Shown: in pieces, positions 17,087 to 22,423 of the stretch
Layout: the number at the start of each line of letters is the position of its first letter
How positions within the stretch are numbered: position 1 is the stretch's first letter
Assembly: GCA_030696435.1 (NCBI GenBank)
Contig: JAUYSF010000213.1
Location: 1 to 22,423, forward strand
From: Desulfoprunum sp.
GTDB lineage: Bacteria > Desulfobacterota > Desulfobulbia > Desulfobulbales > Desulfocapsaceae
Direction: 5' to 3'
Length of the DNA stretch: 22,423 nucleotides
Program-made: the position numbers and the translations under genes
Notes under the pieces: model-generated
What the model was told of the DNA's origin: nothing
The model's database searches: none
The model's input: only the letters and a program-made list of their open reading frames with translations

Positions 17087-18279
17087 TTTTTCTGCAGCGC
17101 CTGGATTTTCAGGCGAAGTCCGTTAAGGCGGATAAAACCTGTAGCGTCACTCTGATTGTAGACCGTGTCCTCCTCAAAGGTGGCAAAGCTTTCCTGGTAG
17201 AGAGACTGCATCGATTTTCGGCCGACGGTTATACAGTTTCCTTTGTACAGTTTCAGCCTGACTGTGCCGTTGACGGTCTTCTGGGTGGCATCCATGGTGG
17301 TCTGCAGGAGTTCTCTTTCCGGCGAAAACCAGAAACCGTTGTAGATCAGCTCGGAATAACGGGACACCAGCGAGTCACGAATGCGCATGACCTCACGGTC
17401 CAGGGTAATGGTTTCAAGGGCACGGTGGGCCTCCCGAAGAATTGTGCCGCCCGGAGTCTCATAGACACCCCGTGACTTCATACCGACAAAACGGTTTTCC
17501 ACCAGATCAAGACGGCCGATGCCATTTTGTCCGCCAAGCCTGTTGAGCTGCTGGAAGAGGGCCAGAGGCTCAAGCTGTTGACCGTCGATGGCGACAGGAT
17601 TACCGTTTTTGAATTCCAGTTCCAGATAGGTTGGCTGGTCCGGAGCGTTTTCCGGGGATACAGAGAGTTTGAACATCGTCTCATCCGGCTCATTCCAGGG
17701 ATCCTCAAGGATTCCACCCTCAAAGCTGATATGCAGGAGATTCTCGTCGGAGCTGTAGGGTTTTTCTTTGGTGACAGGAATGGGGATTGCATGCCTCTCG
17801 GCAAACTCCACCAGTTTCTGCCTGGAATTGAGTGTCCATAACCGCCATGGCGCAATGATCTTCAGTTTGGGCGCAAGGCCGATATAGGCCAGCTCAAACC
17901 TGACTTGGTCATTGCCCTTACCGGTTGCCCCATGACTGACTGCGTCGGCACCTTCGGCCAGGGCAATACGGACCTGCTCTTTGGCGATAAGCGGTCGCGC
18001 AAGAGAGGTCCCCAGAAGGTATGATCCCTCATAGATGGCATTGGCCCTAAAGGCCGGAAAGATATAGTCTTCGACAAATTCTTTTTTCAGGTCCGAGACG
18101 ATCACCTTCTCGGCCCCGGTTGCAAGGCCCTTGGCCCGCACCGCATCCCAATCCTCTTCCTGCCCGATATCGGCGGAATAGGCCACCACAGAGCAGCGGT
18201 ATTCCTCGGCTAGCCATTTCAGAATCACCGAGGTGTCAAGTCCGCCGGAATAGGCCAGAACAATTTTTTTCACATCCAT
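17083..18279 (-). CDS. argG: Argininosuccinate synthase
   Basis: ArgG joins citrulline and aspartate using ATP. The PP-loop ATP site SGGLDTS is at residues 11-17, and the protein shows the expected [15 protein letters not shown] and YETPGGTIL regions. I start it at the ATG at 18279 ([10 protein letters not shown]), which has GAGGA eight bases upstream; the frame is also open from a TTG five codons earlier, but that has no ribosome site. The 398-residue length is normal. It follows argF by 77 bases and overlaps argH by 4 bases. Confidence 0.97.
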   Translation of the reverse strand: MDVKKIVLAYSGGLDTSVILKWLAEEYRCSVVAYSADIGQEEDWDAVRAKGLATGAEKVIVSDLKKEFVEDYIFPAFRANAIYEGSYLLGTSLARPLIAKEQVRIALAEGADAVSHGATGKGNDQVRFELAYIGLAPKLKIIAPWRLWTLNSRQKLVEFAERHAIPIPVTKEKPYSSDENLLHISFEGGILEDPWNEPDETMFKLSVSPENAPDQPTYLELEFKNGNPVAIDGQQLEPLALFQQLNRLGGQNGIGRLDLVENRFVGMKSRGVYETPGGTILREAHRALETITLDREVMRIRDSLVSRYSELIYNGFWFSPERELLQTTMDATQKTVNGTVRLKLYKGNCITVGRKSMQSLYQESFATFEEDTVYNQSDATGFIRLNGLRLKIQALQKK

Positions 18280-18301
18280 ATCAACAATCCTCAAAGGTAA
18301 A

Positions 18302-18320
18302 GAAAATGCCCGGCATTTTC
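18302..18320. repeat. 19-base palindrome between argF and argG
   Basis: GAAAATGCC and GGCATTTTC are perfect inverted copies around one central base. In RNA it would form a 7-bp stem with a 5-base loop, followed by CTTTACC, about 20 bases before the argG start. It could be an intercistronic processing site, a weak terminator or an operator. Confidence 0.4.
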
Positions 18321-18356
18321 AAAATTATTCAACATACCAAATCCTTCAATCCACCA

Positions 18357-19268
18357 TCAGGCAATCAACTTTTCCAGGATCGCCTTGTGGATATGCATCT
18401 TGTTTTCGGCCTGATCAAACGCCACGCACTGCGCCGATTCAAGCACCTCGTCGGTGATCTCCTCCTCGCGATGGGCGGGCAGGCAGTGCAGGACGATGCA
18501 GTCGTGCGGGGCCCCGGCCAGCAGTTGCGTATTCACCTGATAGGCCCTGAACACCTGCAGGCGCTCGGCCTGCTCTTCTTCCTGTCCCATGGAGGCCCAG
18601 ACATCGACATTGATGACGTCGGCGCCGGCTACGGCCTGTCCCGGATCTCTGACCAGCGTAATCGACCGCTTGGTCTCAGCACGACTCAAGGCCAAGATCC
18701 CGGCGTCGGGTTCATAGCCTTCCGGACAGGCCAGGGTCAACTCAAATCCAAATTTGCCGGCAGCCTGTATCCAAGAATTGGCCATATTATTGCCATCTCC
18801 GACCCAGGCTATCTTCAGCCCCTCAAGCCCCCCCTTCTTTTCCCGAACCGTCATGATATCGCTAAGGATCTGGCAGGGGTGGTGCAGGTCGGTCAGGGCA
18901 GTGATTACCGGGACAGTGGCATAGGCCGCCAACTCGTCCACCACATCCTGACCAAAGGTCCGCACCACCATACCGTCAACATAGCGGGACATGACCCGGG
19001 CCATATCCTTCAACGGCTCCGAACGGGCCAGCTGGGTGTCCCTGGCGGAGAGAAAGATGACCTGCCCTCCCAGACCATACATGGCCGCCTCAAAAGAGAC
19101 GCGAGTCCTGGTGGAGGGTTTCTCAAAGATCAGGCCAATAGTCTTACCAGCCAGTTGCTGATGGACAACACCTTGGTTTCGTTCTTTTTTTAACTGCAAA
19201 GCCCGTTCGATGAAACTGACAAGCTCTTCTTTTGAAAAATCGTGCAATGAAAGCAAATGCCTCGGCAT
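18357..19268 (-). CDS. argF: Ornithine carbamoyltransferase
   Basis: ArgF makes citrulline from ornithine and carbamoyl phosphate. The carbamoyl-phosphate loop STRTR is at 52-56, HPCQ at 130-133 and the ornithine/catalytic HCLPAHR at 261-267. I start at the ATG at 19268 (MPRHLLSLHDF), giving the usual 303 residues with GAGG just upstream. The frame is open 22 codons further, but that extension (MMRRREVNTG...) runs through an RNA hairpin and does not look like protein. The gap to argD is 178 bases, the longest inside the arg cluster. Confidence 0.97.
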   Translation of the reverse strand: MPRHLLSLHDFSKEELVSFIERALQLKKERNQGVVHQQLAGKTIGLIFEKPSTRTRVSFEAAMYGLGGQVIFLSARDTQLARSEPLKDMARVMSRYVDGMVVRTFGQDVVDELAAYATVPVITALTDLHHPCQILSDIMTVREKKGGLEGLKIAWVGDGNNMANSWIQAAGKFGFELTLACPEGYEPDAGILALSRAETKRSITLVRDPGQAVAGADVINVDVWASMGQEEEQAERLQVFRAYQVNTQLLAGAPHDCIVLHCLPAHREEEITDEVLESAQCVAFDQAENKMHIHKAILEKLIA

Positions 19269-19288
19269 GGTCCTCACTCGTATTTCAG

Positions 19289-19328
19289 ACTGGCAACTTT
19301 TCTTGCCAGTGTTTACCTCCCTCCTCCT
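19289..19328 (-). promoter_or_regulatory. Hairpin and purine-rich tract in the argF leader
   Basis: On the minus strand a GAGGAGGAGGGAGG tract (19329-19316) is followed by a perfect 8-bp hairpin ACTGGCAA/TTGCCAGT with a 6-base loop (19310-19289), ending about 20 bases before the argF ATG. The purine tract looks like a ribosome site but has no start codon at the right distance. It could be a ribosome standby site or part of an RNA control element; the role is inferred. Confidence 0.35.
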
Positions 19329-19364
19329 CATCACACTGATTTTTCAAGGGAGAAAGGGCGTATC

Positions 19365-19392
19365 ATTACATAAAATGCAGGTGATTTGCAAA
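19365..19392 (-). promoter_or_regulatory. Weak candidate promoter before argF
   Basis: TTTGCA (19392-19387), a 16-base spacer and TGTAAT (19370-19365) on the minus strand lie in the long argD-argF gap. The match is moderate and the gap may simply be transcribed from argB. Confidence 0.28.
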
Positions 19393-19446
19393 GATTTTTC
19401 CCGGAATCCCTTCGCCACAGTGTTCAGTTACACAAATGGTTGTCGA

Positions 19447-20646
19447 TCAGTACTCCGCCAGAAGACCGGCAAGTGCCGCCAGGAATTGATCGATCTCCAC
19501 TTCACTGACAATCAAGGGAGGGACAAAACGCAGGGCGACATTGCCTGCAAAATTAAAGAGAAAGCCACGTTCAAACATCCTCTTGACAATCTCGCTTCCC
19601 AGCCCTGTTCCCTTCTCGGTAAGCACCAGTCCCCAGATCATGCCTCTGCCTCTGACACCGGACAGCAGAGCGGGAAAACGTTCTACCAGTTTCAGCAGTT
19701 CATCCTGGAGATATTTCCCTCTGACTTGAACGCCTGGTAGAAATTCCTCATGGAGGATGGTTTTCAGGGTTGCAACCGCAGCGGCCGCAGCAACAGGATT
19801 GCCACCAAAAGTCGAAGCATGGGTCCCCGGGGTGAAGGAAGCGGCAATCGTGTCGGTGGTCAGCATGGCTCCGATGGGCAGGCCGTTGGCCAGGGCCTTA
19901 GCCAGGGTCATGATGTCGGGCACCACGCCTGTCTGCTCATAGGCGAAAAGGGTCCCGGTCCGGCCAACGCCCGTCTGGATCTCGTCAAAAATCAGGAGCA
20001 GTCCCTTCCTGGTGCACAGATCACGGATCCCCTGTAGATATTCGGCCTCTAGCGGGCGCACCCCGCCCTCGCCCTGCAGGGGCTCGCAGAGTATAGCGCA
20101 GGTCTTGTCGCAGATCATCGCCTCCAGGGCCTGCAGATCACCAAAAGGGGCATGGACAAAGCCCTCGGGAAGCGGCTCGAAGCCCCTGTGGAACCTGGGC
20201 TGGCCTGTAGCCGCCACGGTGGCCAGTGTCCGGCCGTGAAAGGAACCGGCCAGGGAGATGACTTCATACCGCCCTTCTCCCGCGTGAATACGGGCCAGTT
20301 TAATGGCCGCCTCGTTGGCCTCGGCCCCGCTGTTGGCCAGAAAAACCTTGTCGGCAAAGGAATGGGCGACCAGCAATTCGGCAAGTTCAGTCTGCTGTCT
20401 GGTATAATAGAGATTGGAGACATGGACCAACTCGGCGGCCTGGCGACAGATCGCCTCGGTAACGACTGGATGGCAGTGCCCCAGACTGCAGACTGCAATC
20501 CCCGAGAGAAAATCGAGATACTCACGACCATCGGCATCCCACAGCAAACAACCTTCACCCTTAACTATGGCAGCAGGGTATCTCGCATAGGTTCCGATAA
20601 AGACCCGGTCAGCCCTTGCCTGCAGCTCTTTGTTTGTCCTTTCCAT
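19447..20646 (-). CDS. argD: Acetylornithine aminotransferase
   Basis: ArgD is a PLP enzyme turning N-acetylglutamate semialdehyde into N-acetylornithine (and often acting in the DAP pathway as succinyl-DAP aminotransferase). The 399-residue class III aminotransferase has NSGAEANEAAIK (105-116), SFHGRT (135-140), the cofactor-contacting DEIQTGVGR (221-229) and PLP lysine K250 in MTLAKAL. A cluster with argB and argF makes the acetylornithine role secure over ornithine or GABA aminotransferase. Its ATG overlaps the argB stop (TGATG). Confidence 0.96.
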   Translation of the reverse strand: MERTNKELQARADRVFIGTYARYPAAIVKGEGCLLWDADGREYLDFLSGIAVCSLGHCHPVVTEAICRQAAELVHVSNLYYTRQQTELAELLVAHSFADKVFLANSGAEANEAAIKLARIHAGEGRYEVISLAGSFHGRTLATVAATGQPRFHRGFEPLPEGFVHAPFGDLQALEAMICDKTCAILCEPLQGEGGVRPLEAEYLQGIRDLCTRKGLLLIFDEIQTGVGRTGTLFAYEQTGVVPDIMTLAKALANGLPIGAMLTTDTIAASFTPGTHASTFGGNPVAAAAAVATLKTILHEEFLPGVQVRGKYLQDELLKLVERFPALLSGVRGRGMIWGLVLTEKGTGLGSEIVKRMFERGFLFNFAGNVALRFVPPLIVSEVEIDQFLAALAGLLAEY

Positions 20647-21536
20647 CAGTAAATCTCCGTTCCAACCCCTTCACGGGTAAACATTTCGAGCAGAATTGCA
20701 TGTTCCACCCTGCCATCGATAATATAGGTCTTGGCCACACCACGGGTCAGGGCCGTCTCGCAGCAACGGACCTTCGGGATCATGCCCCCGGTCAGAGTGC
20801 CATCGGCTATCAGGGGCTCAAGATCCTGGCGTGACAGCGAGGTGATGAGTTTTCCTGCCTTATCCTTAACTCCGGCCACATCGGTGAGGAGCATGAGTTT
20901 TTCTGCGGCGAGCTCTCCCGCTATCGCGCCGGCGACCAGATCGGCATTGATATTATAGGCCTGGCCGTCCTCTCCCACCCCGACCGGGGCGATAACCGGA
21001 ATGAAATCGGCCTGAGACAGACTTTCCAGAACCTGGGGGTTTATCTTGGTCACCTGGCCGACCCGGCCGAGGTCGATAAGCTCTGGTGGGGCCTCCTTGA
21101 GCTCCTCTCCCCTGCCGTGCAAGCTCATCTGCAGTTTTCGGGCACAGACCAGATCGCCGTCGCGCCCTGAGAGTCCCACCGCCTTACCGCCGCAATGGTT
21201 GATCAGGCCGACAATTTCTTTGTTCACCTTGCCGACCAGGACCATCTCGACCACATCCATGGTCTCCCCATCAGTCACCCGCATGCCCTGCACATAGCTC
21301 GGTTGGATATCCAAGCGTTCGAGAAATCGGTTGATCTGCGGCCCACCGCCATGGACAATCACCGGATTGATGCCGACCTGCTTTAACAGGATGACATCAA
21401 GTGCGAACTGCCTTTTCAGATGCTCGTCGACCATGGCATGGCCACCATATTTGATCACCACAGTCTTGTGCCGGAATTTCTGCATATAGGGCAGCGATTC
21501 GATGAGAATCTTGGCCTTTTCAATACTTTCTTTCAT
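20646..21536 (-). CDS. argB: Acetylglutamate kinase
   Basis: ArgB phosphorylates N-acetylglutamate, usually the feedback-controlled step. The 296-residue amino acid kinase has VIKYGGHAM (27-35), IVHGGGPQI (60-68), GKVNKEIV and a C-terminal [11 protein letters not shown] ending. The N-terminal extension (about residues 1-22, [20 protein letters not shown]) corresponds to the helix that in arginine-sensitive hexameric enzymes links dimers, so arginine inhibition is likely (inference). It is the first gene of the minus-strand arg cluster, 105 bases after a good candidate promoter start, and is divergent from lptA. Confidence 0.97.
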   Translation of the reverse strand: MKESIEKAKILIESLPYMQKFRHKTVVIKYGGHAMVDEHLKRQFALDVILLKQVGINPVIVHGGGPQINRFLERLDIQPSYVQGMRVTDGETMDVVEMVLVGKVNKEIVGLINHCGGKAVGLSGRDGDLVCARKLQMSLHGRGEELKEAPPELIDLGRVGQVTKINPQVLESLSQADFIPVIAPVGVGEDGQAYNINADLVAGAIAGELAAEKLMLLTDVAGVKDKAGKLITSLSRQDLEPLIADGTLTGGMIPKVRCCETALTRGVAKTYIIDGRVEHAILLEMFTREGVGTEIY

Positions 21537-21612
21537 TTTCTTGTCCTGGACCGAATTCCTTTCTCACTTCCAACTTCTGGTCAAATAACGTAGATTTCAT
21601 CAGTAAACTGAC

Positions 21613-21714
21613 GTGCTTTACGTGTTCAACCACCCAATTCCTCTCATATTGTACTGACACCGCCCAGGTAAGTAAAGCACTGTTTCTCAGGGAATCGCTA
21701 CACCATTGCTTTAC
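21613..21714. repeat. Three copies of (G)TGCTTTAC in the argB/lptA divergent region
   Basis: GTGCTTTAC occurs at 21613-21621 on the plus strand, its exact inverse GTAAAGCAC at 21672-21680, and TGCTTTAC again at 21707-21714. The second copy overlaps the -35 box of the argB promoter and the third the -35 box of the lptA promoter. This arrangement suggests a shared regulator site, not yet shown. Confidence 0.5.
21648..21676 (-). promoter_or_regulatory. Candidate sigma-70 promoter of the arg operon
   Basis: The minus strand has TTTACT (21676-21671), a 17-base spacer and TACAAT (21653-21648). RNA would start near 21641, giving a leader of about 105 bases before argB. I see no convincing ArgR box pair next to it. 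Confidence 0.55.
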
Positions 21715-21738
21715 ATTTTGCAGGCTATGAGATACGAT
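21710..21738 (+). promoter_or_regulatory. Candidate sigma-70 promoter of lptA
   Basis: TTTACA (21710-21715), a 17-base spacer and TACGAT (21733-21738) give a start near 21745 and a leader of about 55 bases. Its position downstream of the earliest possible in-frame start supports the lptA start at 21800. Confidence 0.5.
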
Positions 21739-21799
21739 GGGCTCGGTAATTGCATTAGTGGAAAAGCTTTCCTGTTTTTTCGTCCAATGGAGATCCATC

Positions 21800-22351
21800 A
21801 TGACTCGAATATTTTTCTCTTTTTTTCTGCTCTGCGGCTTTATTATGGCGGGTTGTTGTCTCAATATATCCCCCGTCCGGGCTGCCGAGGCCCCCATTCA
21901 AATCGAGGCCGATCATATGTCATCGACGGAGAAGAGCAATACCGTCCTCTTTACCGGCAACGTTGATGCCAAACAAAAGGATGTCCGCATCCGTTCGAAT
22001 GAAATGACTATCTACTATACACCTCCCGGCAAATCAGCCGGAAAAAAAGAAACAAAGACCAGCCAGCAGGTTGAAAAACTAATCTGTACCGGCAATGTCG
22101 AGGTCTCCAAAAAAGAATGGCTCGGGACCTCCAACCGGATGATCTATCTCGCCAAAGAACGGCAGGTCATCCTGATCGACAATGCCAAGGCCTACCAGGG
22201 ACAGAATATGGTGAGCGGCGAAAAAATCATCTATTATCTCGATGAGGGGCGTTCGGAGGTGGTCGGAAAGCGCACATCAGCTACCGTTGGCGGGGCAAAC
22301 CAGAAAGAGAACAAGCCATCGCGCGTCAACATGACCATAATCCAGAAATAA
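21800..22351 (+). CDS. lptA: Lipopolysaccharide transport periplasmic protein LptA (OstA-like)
   Basis: LptA forms the periplasmic bridge that carries lipopolysaccharide from LptC to LptD. I start at the ATG at 21800, with GGAG eight bases upstream, giving 183 residues. The signal peptide (MTRIFFSFFLLCGFIMAG...) is followed by PVRA-AEAPIQIEADHM, the usual start of the OstA-like domain; repeated beta segments such as VLFTGNVDAKQKDVRIRSNE and LICTGNVEVSKKEW follow. An MAGC within the signal could also act as a poor lipobox, but cleavage after VRA fits the family better. A lysine-rich insert (GKSAGKKETKTSQQ) divides the first repeats. It is followed by the start of lptB; no lptC gene precedes it. 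Confidence 0.88.
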   Translation: MTRIFFSFFLLCGFIMAGCCLNISPVRAAEAPIQIEADHMSSTEKSNTVLFTGNVDAKQKDVRIRSNEMTIYYTPPGKSAGKKETKTSQQVEKLICTGNVEVSKKEWLGTSNRMIYLAKERQVILIDNAKAYQGQNMVSGEKIIYYLDEGRSEVVGKRTSATVGGANQKENKPSRVNMTIIQK

Positions 22352-22392
22352 TGCGCACTCCAGCCTCCTCAACCTCTATCCTCTAGATCCCT

Positions 22393-22423
22393 ATGTCCCT
22401 GCTGGAAACAAGGAATATCGTCA
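22393..22423 (+). CDS. lptB: Start of a probable LptB ATP-binding protein (partial)
   Basis: Forty-two bases after lptA an ATG opens a frame reading MSLLETRNIV to the window edge. This matches the usual N-terminus of LptB (MSLLxAxNLxK), the ABC ATPase that powers lipopolysaccharide export, and lptA-lptB is the standard order. Only ten residues are visible and no clear ribosome site precedes the ATG, so the call rests mostly on context. Confidence 0.6.
   Translation, partial: MSLLETRNIV

Noticed and set aside
18312..18340. A possible ArgR operator (TGAATAATTTT half site on the minus strand) near the argF-argG gap
   Set aside because: Only one half site resembles the TGAAT...ATTCA consensus; the second half does not match and no second box lies nearby.
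18120..19193. A 357-codon plus-strand frame across argG and argF
   Set aside because: It covers two certain minus-strand genes and the gap between them, with no recognisable product.
21520..21897. A minus-strand frame of 125 codons covering the argB/lptA control region
   Set aside because: It overlaps both promoters and the lptA start, its low-complexity ending overlaps argB, and the composition is not protein-like.

Overview
The window reads as chromosomal DNA of a Gram-negative bacterium, most likely a deltaproteobacterium (Desulfobacterota, Desulfobulbales-like). That placement is inferred from gene order and protein style (an argB-D-F-G-H block followed by a lipoprotein gene and dap genes, and the short TalC-type transaldolase), not from a database search. 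The LptA-type periplasmic protein shows that the cell has an outer membrane with lipopolysaccharide. Nearly everything is on the minus strand, so transcription runs from high to low coordinates. Only the last ~600 bases are on the plus strand.

Right part (about 8.7-21.5 kb, minus strand) is a long housekeeping run. It reads argB, argD, argF, argG, argH (arginine synthesis from N-acetylglutamate), a lipoprotein with fibronectin type III-like repeats, an intrinsic terminator, dapF, dapA, dapB (lysine/diaminopimelate synthesis), folK (folate), a small membrane-anchored cysteine protein, a short transaldolase, a lytic transglycosylase, pgsA (phosphatidylglycerol synthesis) and tRNA-Leu(CAA). Many junctions overlap by 1-4 bases, so the run is probably a few coupled operons. 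argB faces lptA/lptB (lipopolysaccharide transport) across a 263-base divergent control region with two good sigma-70 promoter matches.

Left part (1-8.3 kb, minus strand) is accessory DNA lying just past the 3' end of tRNA-Leu: a complete type I restriction-modification operon hsdM-hsdS-hsdR. Its last cistron is a YgjP-like zinc metallopeptidase gene whose start overlaps the hsdR stop (ATGA). Beyond it is the start of another unidentified gene running off the window edge. The 430 bases between tRNA-Leu and hsdM hold the tRNA terminator, a cluster of ACCCG/CGGGT inverted motifs and the likely hsdM promoter.

The points most worth following up are the lipoprotein beside dapF, whose mature N-terminus resembles LptM (YifL), itself encoded beside dapF in E. 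coli; the protease coupled to hsdR; the repeated TGCTTTAC motif that overlaps both promoters of the argB/lptA divergent region; and the motif cluster and hairpin between tRNA-Leu and the hsd operon. I saw no CRISPR array, insertion sequence, integrase or rRNA.
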